This document shows, piece after piece, positions 49,380-61,775 of a DNA stretch of 64,000 nucleotides (position 1 is its first letter; the number at the start of each line of letters is the position of its first letter). The stretch lies in NCBI GenBank assembly GCA_034620365.1, contig JAQGEQ010000081.1:496001-560000 (forward strand), given 5' to 3'. Made by a program: the position numbers and the translations under genes. This DNA comes from Pegea sp. RAD2-039. Lineage: Eukaryota > Chordata > Thaliacea > Salpida > Salpidae. The notes beneath the pieces are model-generated. The model was not told the origin of the DNA. It saw only the letters and a list, made by a program, of their open reading frames with translations, and searched no databases.

Positions 49380-49720
49380 TTTAATTAAAACGAATAAATA
49401 GGTTTATGATATGTAAGATGATCTGTTAAGCTGAAAAGTTTTATAATGCAATAGGAAGACAGTCTCATAGCTGTCAATTCTATGAAAAATTAAAACAACC
49501 TTGTTAAAAAGTAATGTACTGATGTTTTGAACAAGTATAATAGATTTCTCAAAAAAACTGTAAAAAATAATTAGAATTTTCGTAGAAGAAACTTTCAGTT
49601 ATAGTAACCATGACACTCAAAAAGCAAAATATTTAACAGTCGTTCACCAATATCTCTGAAAAATGATATCTAAATTGATTTTTAATGACTTTGCTCTTTC
49701 AAATTGATTTAGTATTGATT
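49380..49720. other. Single-copy stretch inside the array
   Basis: About 340 bases match no other part of the window. Recognisable points are AGGAAGACAGTCTCATAGCT and AACAGTCGTTCACC. There is no long open frame and no RNA fold I can defend. Confidence 0.5.
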
Positions 49721-51092
49721 CTATTCTAAAACCTATTCTATAAGAGCTAAGTAACACTTATTAATATTTAATCGTACTTAAAAAAATATTCTTCTTTTAA
49801 AATGGCTTTTCAGAATAAAAAAAAAAGTTGAAATCAAGTACCAACAGCGTCAGCTAGCGACTGTTGTGATTTGCAAATAAATAGTTTAATTAAAAAAAAA
49901 CTAAACCAAGTTCGTTCAATTTATTGAATTTCAAAACTATTGTATAAAGTAATCTCAATCTTTAGTTTATCGTTTTCAAAGGAAATATATTTTGAATGTT
50001 ACAAGCAAATTTTCATAAGGAGAATACATGTAATATAATATTAAAATTTTACTTCCTAAAAATGGTATTTTACGGAAATTTTATTTCAAATAAAATTTTT
50101 TTGTTTGTATGTTTACGTAACTTACTTTTTACAGAATTAACTTGAAGTTTTTTTAGTTAAAACAAATTGCATAACAACTAAAATATAGATAAATAAAAAT
50201 GAATTTACTCTGTAAAAACTCTTCAAAATTAGAATTTGTATTTTGATGTTAGATCAAATTTTTGGTATGAAATATTTATAAAATAATTAAAACTTTCACA
50301 TTTTTTATCCAAAAACATTTTGAAATATATTTTGTAAATAAATAAAAAAGTTTAATATAAATACATTATTATCTTCATCTTATTTAACATAATTGTAGAA
50401 TCAATTTTACGTTAGTAAGTTTAGCTGATTTAAAATTTGAAATTTTAGTAAATATATTATTAGAAAACAATTCAAATGAAATTTTTTGTCTCTATGTTCA
50501 TGTAATTTACTTTTTACATACTTAACTTGAAGTTGTATTTAGTTATAACAAATTGCATAACAACTAGAATTTATAAAATTAAAAATGAATTTACTTTGTA
50601 AAGACTCTTCAAAACTATTATTTGTATTTTGATTTTAAATCAAATCTTCTCGGAATTATTTAAAAAATAAACAAAACTTTCTCATTTTTATGCATAAATA
50701 TTTTGAATTATATTTTGTAATCAAATATACTTAAAAGTAAATTTCAATTTCTATAAAAGAATACAAACATAAGATAAAACAAGAAGTTATTACTAGATTT
50801 ATTGAGTTTAGATGAAATGTACTACAAAATTAATAAAATAAAGCAAGTAGAATGGTTTAGAGTTATCAAAAAAGTATTTTTACAAAATAAAATTTTTTGA
50901 TTAGTTTAAAATTATCTTTCTTATTGTTTTGCTAATTGTGCTAAAACAGAAAAGCAATCAAAATTATAAATCCAAATGGTATTTTATTTTCAAATAGAAT
51001 TTGTTTTTTAATTTGTTAAGAAAGTAATGAATTAAAGGTCTGAAATTTGAATTTTACCAAGACCAAAATACTTTTAAAAATTATTCTTTTAA
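49721..51092 (+). repeat. Block C15 and two E blocks
   Basis: The C core CAGCGTCAGCTAGCGAC is at 49841-49868. A short piece then matches 13730-13900 (TTGTATAAAGTAATCTCAAT). E is repeated twice in tandem (about 50090-50400 and 50460-51060), as at 13.9-14.8 kb. No gene is seen. Confidence 0.6.
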
Positions 51093-51235
51093 TTCAACTG
51101 AATGTTTCAGTTTTCAAAGTCGTTCATAATATTCAAACATATTACACAGTCTGTCAACTTGTAAAAATAATCTTATAAATAAGCCTGCTTTAGTCTCATA
51201 TTTGTGGGATAAGATAGAAAAAATCAAGTTACGAT
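51093..51235 (+). repeat. Repeat block A17
   Basis: The core is at 51173-51210, ending TGTGGGATAAG instead of TGTGGGTTGAA. Confidence 0.65.
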
Positions 51236-52964
51236 AAATCCAAAATATGTTTTTTTATTTAGTAGGATAATTATTTTTAAAATTTGTTAAGAAACTGATG
51301 AAATAGAAATCTGAAATTTATAATTATAATTACAAAACTTATGTGTTTTGTAGTATAAAGTATAGTAAGATGTCATTATCCAGTTTATTTACTGATTTTT
51401 ATCATTTTATTAGAATTATAATCTTTTATAGTAGTTTTCATCGGTTTTTGATAGAAAGTAGCGTTTCCGGTTTTTAATCCCGTCAATTAATAACTTTCAT
51501 TTTTAAGAAAAATAACTTTTCTATGAAACAAATTATTTATGTTTAAAAGTATCTTGAGCAAAAATGTCCTTTAAAAATGGTTAAAAGTTTTATTGAATTT
51601 GAAATTTAAAGGAAACAAAAAACGTGAAACACAATAAAATATATCAATAAATTCTATCTGCATTTTCTTTTCTAAGTCGATTTGTTAATAGTAAATAGAG
51701 ATTAAGATCTACAAAAAATTAATCTATTAGCGTTTGTTTTAGATTATCGGTAGCTTATTTAATATTGTGAAGCACACAATTTCGTAATTTTTGATTTTAC
51801 TTTTGTTTAAATAGAAAAAAAATATATGTTTAATATAAATACATGATTTTCTTCATGATATTTAACACAAAATTTTAATTAATTTTAAGTTAGTAAGTTT
51901 AACCGTTTTAAAATTTGAAATATTAGTAAATATATTATTAGAAACCATTTCAAATAAAATTGTTTTTTTTTATATGTTTACGTAATCTACTTTCTACAGA
52001 CTTTATTTAATTTAATTTTAGTTATAACGAATTATATAACAACTAAAATTTGTATGAATAAGAATGAATTTACTTTCTACAAACCCTTCAGATTTATTAT
52101 TTGCATTTTGATTTTATAATAAATTTTTCTATGAAATATTTTTAAAATAATTAAAACTTTGTCAGTTTTATCCTACAACACTTTAAATATATTTTGTAAT
52201 CAAATTTACTTTAAAGTAAATTGCAATTTCCATGAAAGAATAATAATACTTTTTTAAGTTAGTCACTAGAAACAAGAAGTTATTACTAGATTTTTTTTAT
52301 TTTAGACGAAATGTAATAGATAACTAATACTTTAAAGCTAATAAAAAGGTTTACAGCTATCAAAAAAGTATTTCTAAAAATTAAAATATTTTTCTTAGTT
52401 TGAAAAATTACCTTTCTATATTATATTTTGCTAACTGTGCTAAGACGGAAAAAATCAAATTGATAAATACAAAATAAATTTTAACTTTAAAAGGAAAAAT
52501 TGGATTTAGAATTTGTTAAGGAATTAGTGAATTAAAATACTTAAATTTTAATTTTAATAAAAAACCGTTTATTTTTATGCATAAAATACAACAAGGACGT
52601 CATTATGCAATTTTTTACTGATTTTTAAAAAATCATTAGATTTATATCTTTCATAGTAGTTTTCAAAAGTTTTCGATAGAATGTAACGTTTCTGGTTTTT
52701 GTTTTTAATATGAACAATTTGCTTTGATAAATTATAGAAATCTACTTTTTTTTACAAAAGTAAACAAATATTAATTAAAAACAAAAACTAAAAAAAAAAA
52801 TTTTGCAAAAAAATTATAGAGAAATATTTCATAAAGCTGTTAAAATATTGTTTGATAAATCTATAACAGTATGGTAACCTCTGACTAGATTTTCTTAGAT
52901 GTAAATAAGAAGTTAAACTTGAAAAAAAATTATTTTTAAATTTACTACTTGTATAAATACTGTG
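51236..52964 (+). repeat. Blocks J (part), S, E and J
   Basis: A partial J is at 51365-51480, S at 51470-51960, E at 51960-52560, and a fuller J at 52550-52910 matching the window start. The 73-codon minus frame at 52788-53009 spans the J/P border and is not called. Confidence 0.6.
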
Positions 52965-53010
52965 AAGTTGGTTTGGTTTCAACAGTTCTGATTGACTAAC
53001 TTTTAACAAA
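52900..53010 (+). other. Paralogous site without the LINE
   Basis: TACTACTTGTATAAAT followed closely by ACAGTTCTGATTGACTAAC corresponds to both flanks of the LINE at 7885-8495, which read TACTTGTATAAAT and ACAGTTCTGCTTGACTAAC. No LINE sequence lies between them here. This supports the insertion borders. Confidence 0.75.
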
Positions 53011-53630
53011 AATTTTTTTCAATTATAACTGAAAACTGTTCAGCTTCAGAAAGAATGCATAGAAAAGTAAAATAATAAGTTGCTGCAACTTATAAAATCA
53101 ACAGCAAATTATTTAAATAAGTGATAATCATTTAAACAGAGATAGAAATTTAGTTTCAATAAAAAATCTTTTAAAATGCTTCACTAGCATAAAGATTATT
53201 TACCATAAAATCACCCATAACATTTAACAGGTTCAAAAAACAACGACGTTTTTGAGGTTGATACGCAGATTGCATTAAATCTTAAACCTTATGTATGAAG
53301 TGGTTTCTATCCTAAGTTTGTGATGCTGAACAACAATAATTTGAAAATTTAATTAACTAAATTTTAACGGATAATACGTGTAATTTAATAAAAGAATTAT
53401 ATTTTCTATGAATCACTCAAAGTATATTCTAGTTTTTTCACTCAAAAACACATAAACCCTTATTAAAATGTATCTTGTGCGTAATTATGCTAAGATGCAA
53501 ATTGTAAACTTTATGTAGAATCTCACATCAATACATTTGATTAATAAGTTTAAAAACAAAAATAACATTTCAGATCTATGTTTTTTTTGATAAGATATAA
53601 TTACATTTAAGCTTTAAAAAAAAATTAAAA
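53011..53630 (+). repeat. Block P and AT-rich spacer
   Basis: P runs to about 53340 with AAAATGCTTCACTAGC and CTTATGTATGAAGTGG. 53340-53630 has the P/Q type tail and A-rich runs. No gene is seen. Confidence 0.55.
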
Positions 53631-54013
53631 AAAAATTTTGTTTAATAGAAATAACTCCTATAAGCAACAAAGAAAATTACGGGACATGAAAAAATTCTGT
53701 CTTTAAGTATGATGTATGTTGAAAAGATAAATGTAAACAACTACCAAAAGAAAGATATCTCAAAAAGACAAGCACTAGACAACAACAATGTTTATGTTTA
53801 AAAGTAATTTTATCAAAAATGTTATATACATTTGCATAAAAGTTTAAATAACTTTGAATTTTAAAGAAAATAAAATACGTGATAAACAATAAAATAAAAA
53901 AATAAATAATAACTACAGTCTCTATTTCTTCACAAAAATATTTTACAAACTAAATTATTATCAACTTCATTTCTATTATTATTAGTCTTTGTATAAATTT
54001 ATTATTTTTATAG
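53631..54013 (+). repeat. Repeat block G, copy 4
   Basis: Less similar to the other G copies. The minus frame is shortened to 70 codons (53677-53889). Confidence 0.6.
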
Positions 54014-54156
54014 ACAACTGAATAAATCAGTCGCAACATTTTAAACGGAAGATGGGAAACTTAAATCATCCTGCCAGCTGGTAGGAGCTAACCTTATAAA
54101 TAAGGCTGTTTTAGTCTCAAATTTGTGGGTTGAAACAGAAAAAAGTAAAAGTCATA
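54014..54156 (+). repeat. Repeat block A18
   Basis: The core is at 54094-54131, TTATAAATAAGGC, TTTTAGTCTCA and TTTGTGGGTT, as in the other copies that follow G. Confidence 0.75.
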
Positions 54157-56077
54157 AAAATAAAGATTTAGAATTGTTTTTTTTTATTTGTTTGTATTAT
54201 TATTTAATATTGAATTAAAGTTTTTAATTTATATTTAAAAAAAAAGAAAACATCTTTAGTAAATCTTGTAAGTAAAAAAATATTTGTTTGTAAAACTAAA
54301 GTTAGAAAAGAATGTATTGGTCAAATAGAAGTAAATGTAATGAAAAACTTCTTGTCTTATTAGAGTGCAAAATTAGATGTTAAGTAGTAACCTAAATTTT
54401 ACCGAGTTAATTTATTGGGTTCAGCCCATATTAATTCACACCGTATACAGATAGTAAAGCATTTCATTGTTTATATAACTATATAATGAAATTGCGTAAA
54501 AGTTTAAAGATTTTTTTAAGTAAAATTAATTTGTTAAAATTATGTCTTAAATACTCTTCATAAAAAATCCTATTCTTGCTTCAATAGCATCAGCGATATT
54601 TACCATAAGGTCACATGTACAAGTTGACAGATTCCAAAATGACATAAATATAAGCAACAAGAACGTAAGTTGAATGCGTTGATGTTAAAAACTTTTAAGT
54701 CAAGTAGTCCCAATCTTTGTCTCATGTCTCAATAGTTTGTGGTTCTCAACAAAAAAAATTTTTAATTTTATTAGTAATTTTTCTAAGGACAATATATATA
54801 ATATAATTTCAAAATTATACTTTCTAAAATTAAATCATGAGATTTTATTAACTTTATTTTTTGAAATACAATACTTTTACGATTTTAGTTTGTCTCTAAT
54901 ATAACTAGAAAGCAAGTTACAAACTATATGAAGAAACTGACATTTATTGTTTTTTTATAAATGAAAAAATAAGCTGAATCTACTAAAGTTAAATTAACTT
55001 TAACAAAAAATAACGACATTAAAAATAACATAAAAAGTTACAACTATCCCAAGTTTTAGGAGTGAAAATTAGTTTTCTTAGTTTGACTATTCTTTAAATA
55101 ATATTATTTGAAAGTATTATTATCTTTATCAAACAACAATCAGTAGATGAACGTAACTGAAATTTCTCTGCTACAATTTCTTTTATAGGTTTATTTCGAA
55201 AAATTTCTAACAGAAGAAAGTAGAATAATATATTCTATATAGCAAATGTATTTAAATTTGTCATAATCATCTAAACTGAGAAAGAAATTTCATTTCAATA
55301 AAAAATATTTTCTATTGCTTCACACTAGCATCAACGTTATTTGCCATAAAATCACCCGTATGAAAAAACGGGCTCCAAATATCAAAATTGTTTAAATAAT
55401 TGCATATACGGAAATTGAGTTTAATCTCAAACCTTGTATATAAAGTGCTCTCAATCTTATGTTTGTGGTGCTCAAAATGATAGCTTAAAAATTTTATTAA
55501 GTAATTTTTAAAGACAATCAGAAACTTTTCAAAGCATTTTCAATAATGATAGTAATAATAACATTTCTTATATATTTCTATGCATTTGATGTTTATAATG
55601 ATAAAATTGTATAATTTGTAAACTTTATTTACTGAATTAATATTCTAATAAGTTTACACTTTCAGTAAACTATGTAGAAAATATTTTTCATTTTTCGCAG
55701 TTCAGAAAAAATAACCAGCAAAAAATTTTAGAATAAAAAACTATTATAATATTTCAATAATCTAGATCCTTAGCAACTTCAAGCGTTTTGTAGCTTGATA
55801 TGTTCGCTTATGTTTCTACTTTTATTAGAAAAACAATTTATATAAATTATAAGTTGGAACCATGTTCAACCTCAAAATAATAATTAATCATAATAATAAT
55901 TACAAAACCCAAATATAATGTAAAAATTCGTTATACTCATGTTATATATTATTACATTTTAATCTAAGGTTTGTGAGTTAAAATTTTAACATGTTTACTT
56001 ACTGCAAAACTTGGTAAACCTTTTAATTTTGAAATTATGCAATTTTTGCAAGATATTATTATTCAAAGAAAGTTTCT
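54157..56077 (+). repeat. Collinear blocks F, Q, K, P, H
   Basis: Partner of 26691-28600. The CCCGT/ACGGG hairpin is at 55355-55372. H stops at about 56075 in TATTATTATTCA and changes directly to R-type sequence. No gene is seen. Confidence 0.7.
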
Positions 56078-57740
56078 TATTTATTCATTATATATTTTAA
56101 AATAGAATTGTCATAATTGTAAGTTGAAACAGAGAAAGGTAAATCTCATGAGAACATAAGACAAAAATAAGTTTTATATAAGTGACAAAATTATTTTTCT
56201 TGATTTGTTTTGAATTATTTTCACTAAAAGTGTTTTGTACAGTTGTGAACTGCGATATAGTCTTAAATACATTGCAATAGTGTTTATTCGAGATAAGGAT
56301 TTTTTTAATTTCATTTTCATTATAATCAACTTATTTTGATAATTTAATAAATCTGCATAATATTACACGTATAGTACTCAATAAACAAAATTTATGTAAA
56401 CTTTTTGACTTAACAGTTTAATACAAGAGCATTCTAATAGCATATTTCTTAACTTTTATTTTGCTTTTTTTAATATTAAAATATAAATTATATCTGATTG
56501 ATGTTTAGCGACTTTTTTAAACAAAATTTTTAGGTTAATTTTCTAGATAGAAAAGTTTAGCACTAAAAAATATGAAATTAATTTTTTTAATAATTTTCCA
56601 AATCAAGTTGTTATCAATTTGTAGATTATATTTTTACTAGCTAAAATCAAATAAATTTGCAAGATCTGGTGAATTTGTTAAATTATCAACAAAAGTAAAC
56701 TTTGAAGGTAAATTACGAGGATTCTAAATTTTTTTTTGGATTTCTTAAAAAAACAATTTTCCAACGGAAGAAAAAATACATAGTTGAAAACTGACAGCTA
56801 TAACTGTTGTTTGTTTTGACTTATATAGCTTTTTTATTAGAAAATGATTTATTCTTCATGGAAACTGATCTAAAAAAGTAAATTTTTCTTTGTATTTTTT
56901 TCTTATATTTAAAATTAAAAACAATCTTAAAGCACACAAATCATTAATGATAGAAGATTCCTATGACAATTGCAATAGTATTATTAATTTGTTTTAGAAC
57001 TTTTTAAAATTTTGTTCAATTATATCTTTGACATGTAATTCATTAATAAGATATAATTTATCTGTCAGTAATATGATTGTCAGTACAAAAGTAAGCAGTT
57101 AAACAGTCTAAAATAAATTCTGCAAGAGCTAAGTGCTAAGTGCCACAGTTTATTATTAAATCGTACTAAAGAAAAATAATCTTGTTTTAAAATGGTTTTT
57201 CAGAATGAGAAATCAAATTAAAAAAAAAATTTAGTACCAGCAGCGACAGCCTGCGGATGTTGTGACTTAAAAGTAACTTGTTTGATTTTTAACAAAATAA
57301 AGTAAACTAAACCTAAAAACAAACAACTTACTTGATTTTGTTATTAGCAAACATTTATGTAGAAAATAAAATCTACTATTAGGTTTTTTGCTGATATTTT
57401 TTGTTGAATTAAATTTTATATAAATATTTTTCTAAACGCAGTAGGTGTAAAACTTCTATTTTTTCAATAATTTTTTTAATTTTAAATGTGAACTTAGTTA
57501 GCAAAAATTATAATTTATAAAATTTAGTAATTAAAAAAAATGTTGAAAATAGCCAAAGGCATGTAATTTTCAACATTAAAATCTTTTCTTTGATAACAAG
57601 ATCGAAAATCTATTCGATTGATGTTTCCCGACATTTTTAAATAACAAGTTGACGGTTTGGTTTATACACAAAAAGCTATAGCACTGATATTACTGAAAAA
57701 CAATGTACGAAGTTTGGTTTTCAGAAAATACTGTAAAAAA
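56078..57740 (+). repeat. Duplication of 1.7 kb (R, D, C16), copy I
   Basis: The segment matches 59842-61530 at about 96% by eye, offset about 3790. It includes R, D, C core C16 at 57236-57264 (CAGCGACAGCCTGCGGATG) and a terminal piece with GTACGAAGTTTGGTTTTCAG. No gene is seen. Confidence 0.8.
57539..57577 (+). other. 12-bp perfect hairpin
   Basis: AATGTTGAAAAT (57539-57550) and ATTTTCAACATT (57566-57577) are perfect reverse complements around a 15-base loop. In the duplicate near 61330 the left arm is changed, so the stem is not conserved. Confidence 0.7.
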
Positions 57741-58540
57741 CAAATAGTAGCCACAGGCCATTGTAAGTAGCCGTCCTAAAACACAGTATCAATACTTTAT
57801 TTTGCTATTATTGATCATTAAAATATAAGTTGTATCTGATTGTGTTTAGCAACTTTTTAGAATAAAACTTAATGGTTAGTTTTCTACAAAGATAATCATT
57901 GCACAAAAAAAATTAAATGAATATAATTTGGTCAACAAATTTCCTATTCAACTTGTCTTCAACTTCCAGATTAAATTTTAATAGCGAAATTCAAATACAT
58001 GTTTAACATACAGCGCATTTGCTAAATTATTAAATTATTAAATCAACCTATGCTACTAAATTATTTGCAGGTATGATCTATCAAATTCAAACCATTAAAA
58101 TAATTTTCCGCAGGCAATAGCTGTAAAATTTTGCTAATTTCTTAAAAATTTTTGTTAAATTTGAAATGTATTCCTACTCAGTAAAAATATTATATTTTTT
58201 ATAAGTTAAAAAGTAAAAGAAAATTGAAATTATCCCAAAAAGTCAATTTTTTAACTGCTTACACCACAAACACTAGATTATAAGAAGGGTTTATATAATA
58301 ACAATCTGAAACTAAGGTCCTTTTCCTATGAAAATTTGACTTTCTTCTAATTTGGAGTTGAATAAATTTCAACAGACATCAATTAAATTTACCAACGAGA
58401 AATATGGTAGAAATGCTAAATTTTCCATTTCAATATTTAAAACTCAATTTGATATTCAACTTCTGGATTATATTTTATTATTAAATATTACTTTAAAATT
58501 TATTTATTTTATAAGACAACTTCTTGCTATAAGATATTTT
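57741..58540 (+). repeat. R piece, D end, C tail and B
   Basis: 57741-57780 is a small GC-richer piece (GCCACAGGCC). 57780-58030 matches 21730-21990. A C tail and B follow from 58030, similar to 26220-26690 (CCGCAGGCAATAGCTGTAAA). The 69-codon plus frame at 58352-58561 is not called. Confidence 0.5.
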
Positions 58541-58860
58541 TTATTTATACCTAAAGGTTAGAAATATTACAGCGTTTTGGTAGTATAAGAAAAACTTACC
58601 CAGGAGATGTATTAAAGTTTTTAAGGATGATTTTGTACAAAACTTTAAACAAAGAATATAAACTAAAGATACAGTTTTCAATGATTTCTCATAAATCAAA
58701 AATTCTAATTTGAATAATAGTTTGATAACAGTTAATTTTGATTTGATTTTGTAAATCAAGTTGTTTATAACTCATTTACTATTTCTAAATTATTATCGAA
58801 ATTGACATAAACTAAAATCTCAAAATTTGGTGATAAGAGTTGTAATAATAATATTATCTT
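58541..58860. other. Single-copy stretch inside the array
   Basis: About 320 bases match nothing else in the window. The minus strand has a 72-codon frame (58541-58759) and, inside it, CCTGGGTAAGT, which fits a 5' splice site. I recognise no protein family, so no exon is claimed. Confidence 0.45.
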
Positions 58861-59680
58861 TTACTTGATACTTTTTTAATTTTGTTGAACAATCATATTG
58901 AATAATCATATTGAAAAATTTGTTTAAATTGTAGAATTATTGTAACTTGTATTATTTATCTGTGATAGAACTATTTATTTCAGTTAGTTAAGTAATCGCT
59001 ATTTTAATAAATTAATAACTTTATGAAATCTGATTTTTTATAATTTAAAGAAAAGTCACAAGATCAAAAATTGTTTTTCGAACGTGGTATCAAAAGCATT
59101 TTCTTAAAATTCTTTTAAAAATTCAAGAACAGCATTTTTTTCTTTTTTAAGTTTTATATAAGTTGAAAAAATAAACAAATATTTTTGTTGTGATCAACAT
59201 TACTTAGACGTAGTCGTTAATCAAAAAGAAAATAATTTTTTAAATGCAAACTTAAACCAAATATTTAATACAAGTTTCAATATTCTGCATTATCTAAATT
59301 TAATTAGCATAAATTAGAGCGGAATTAATTTATGATTCAAAATTTATTTCAGGAAAAGATTTTTTAAACTTTTGTTTTTAGAAAACATTAGATTGTTTAT
59401 AAATATAGATAAAACAAATAAATTTGATTAAAAATTCTGTTAAAACGTTTTTCGACTAAATAAAAAAATATTTTATAAGGATCACGAAGAATCTTAAAAT
59501 ATCATAAAATCTGATCTCTTACTACATGTATGTTAAAAAGATGAACAAATACAACCACCAAAAAAAAATATTCAGACATTTTTTACACTCATAGTACTTG
59601 TTAACCTAATTAAAAATCGGCTTTAATAGTAATTGATAATCAACAAAATCAACAATTTGTAGAGTGTCTGTGATTTTAAA
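58861..59680 (+). repeat. Blocks N (short) and M
   Basis: N runs to about 59175 and then joins M at TTTTGTTGTGATCAACATTA. This M copy has no tRNA-like insertion. No gene is seen. Confidence 0.55.
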
Positions 59681-59830
59681 TTCAACTGAATATATCAGTT
59701 TCAAAATTAAATTGGACTTATGAGAAGAACTTTCTAGAACCAATCTATTAGTAAAGAAATTGAACTAAAAAAATAAGCCAGTTTTAGTCTCATATTTGTG
59801 GGTTGAAACAGAAAAAAGTGAATTTCTTGA
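59681..59830 (+). repeat. Repeat block A19
   Basis: The core is at 59767-59804. The TATA part has decayed to AAAAAAATAAG, while TTTTAGTCTCA and TTTGTGGGTT are intact. Confidence 0.65.
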
Positions 59831-59841
59831 AAACAAATTTC

Positions 59842-61530
59842 TAGAAATGAAGTTCCTTATTTGTTCATCATATTTTTCAAAATACAATTATCTTAACTAT
59901 AAGTTGAAACAGAGAAAAGTAAATTTAATGAAAACAAAAAACAAAAATACGTTTTATATAAGTGGTAACAATACCTTATTTTTGTTGATTTGTTTTGAAT
60001 TATTTTCACTAAAAGTGATTTGTACAGTTGTGAACTGCGATATAGTCTTAAATACATTGCAATAGTGTTTATTCGAGATAAGGATTTTTTTGATTTTATT
60101 TAGATTATAATTAATTTATTTTGATAATTTAATAAATATACAAAATACTACACGTATAGTAATCAATAACTAAAATTTATGTAAACTTTTTGACTTAACA
60201 GTTTAATACAAGAGCATTCTAATAGCATATTTCTTAAATTTTATGTTGCTTTTTTTAATATTAAAATATAAATTATATCTGATTGATGTTTAGCGACTTT
60301 CTTTAAATAAAATTTTTAGGTTAACTTTCTAGATAGAAAAGTTTAGCACTAAAAAAGATGAAATTAATTTTTTTAACAATTTTCCAATTAAAGTTGTTAT
60401 CAATTTATAATTTATATTTTTGCTAGATAAAATCAAATAAGTTTGCAACAACAACTAGCGCATTTGCTGAATTATCAGCAAAAGTAAACTCTGAAGGTAA
60501 ATTACAAGGATTCTAAAAATTTTTTTTGGATTTCTTAAATAAACAATTTTCCAACGGAAGAAAAAATACATAGTTGAAAACTGACAGCTATAACTGTTGT
60601 TTGTTTTGACTTATATAGCTTTTTTTATTAGAAAATGATTTATTCTTCATGGAAACTAATCTAAAAAAGTAAATTTTTTTTTGTATTTTTTTCTTATGTT
60701 TAAAATTAAAAACAATCTTAAAGCACACAAATCATTAATGACAGAAGATTCCTATGACAATTGTAATAGTATTATTAATTTGTTTTAGAACTTTTTAAAA
60801 TTTTTTTCAATTATATCTTTGACATGTAATTCATTAATAAGATATAATTTATCTGTCAGTAATACGATTGTCAGTACAAAAGTAAGCAGTTAAACAGTCT
60901 AAAATAAATTCTACAAGAGCTAAGTGCTAAGTGCCACAGTTTATTATTAAATCATACTAAAGAAAAATAATCTTGTTTTAAAATAGTTTTTCAGAATGAG
61001 AAATCAAATTTTTATAAAAATTTAGTACCAACAGCGACAACCTGCGGATGTTGTAGCTTAAAAGTAACTTGTTTAATTTTTAACAAAATAAAGTAAACTA
61101 AACCTAAAAACAAACAACTTACTTGATTTTGTTATTAGCAAACATTTATATAGAAAATCAAATCTGCTATAAGGTTTTTTGCTGATATTTTTTGTTGAAT
61201 TAAATCTTATATAAATATTTTTCTAAACGCAGTAGGTGTAAGACTTCTATTTTTTCAATAATTTTTTTTAATTTTAAATGTGAACTTAGTTAGCAAAAAT
61301 AATAATTTATAAAATTTAGTAATTAAAAAAAGGTTGAAATTAGCCAAATGCATGTATTTTTCAACATTAAAATCTTTTCTTTGATATCAAGATCGAAAAT
61401 CTATTCGATTGATGTTTACCGACATTTTTAAATAACAAGTTGACGGTTTGGTTTATACGCAAAAATCTATAGCACTGATATTATTGAAAAGCATTGTACG
61501 AAGTTTGGTTTTCAGAAAATTCTATAAAAA
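59842..61530 (+). repeat. Duplication of 1.7 kb (R, D, C17), copy II
   Basis: Partner of 56078-57740. The C core is at 61029-61055 (CAGCGACAACCTGCGGATG). The match ends at about 61530, exactly where the GC-rich island begins. The 89-codon frame at 59796-60065 starts in A19 and is not called. Confidence 0.8.
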
Positions 61531-61651
61531 ACATATAGGGTGAAAGTTCCACCAGCTGTATGTTCAAGGTTTGGACTCAATAAACGTAATCGCTTACAAC
61601 TATCACCTAAAGAGCTGTCACGTCTTTTCACGGTAGATTACGAAGCGTCAA

Positions 61652-61659
61652 TGACGTCA
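61652..61659 (+). promoter_or_regulatory. CRE palindrome TGACGTCA
   Basis: A perfect cAMP-response-element palindrome, flanked by further half sites in GCGTCAATGACGTCATCTG and ACG. CREB/ATF-type bZIP proteins bind this sequence. Function here is an inference. Confidence 0.45.
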
Positions 61660-61767
61660 TCTGACGATAAAAAGTCACATCACGGAGTTTTGCTGAAGAC
61701 GGTGCCTTTTACTGGAAACACGTTTTGTGCTTTTCCAACCGAAATCAATCATCCAAATCGGTCATCT

Positions 61768-61775
61768 TGACGTCA
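61768..61775 (+). promoter_or_regulatory. Second CRE palindrome TGACGTCA
   Basis: A second perfect copy 116 bases after the first, in CATCTTGACGTCACAAAG. Two such 8-mers so close together are unlikely by chance in DNA this poor in G and C. Confidence 0.45.

Noticed and set aside
1239..59830. Block A as the LTR or terminal repeat of a transposon
   Set aside because: There are no consistent TG...CA ends, target duplications or internal coding region, and all 19 copies point the same way.
61540..61770. A 76-codon coding gene in the GC-rich island
   Set aside because: It depends on a GTG start; the first ATG leaves only 39 codons, and no family is recognised. It is kept as an island, not as a gene.
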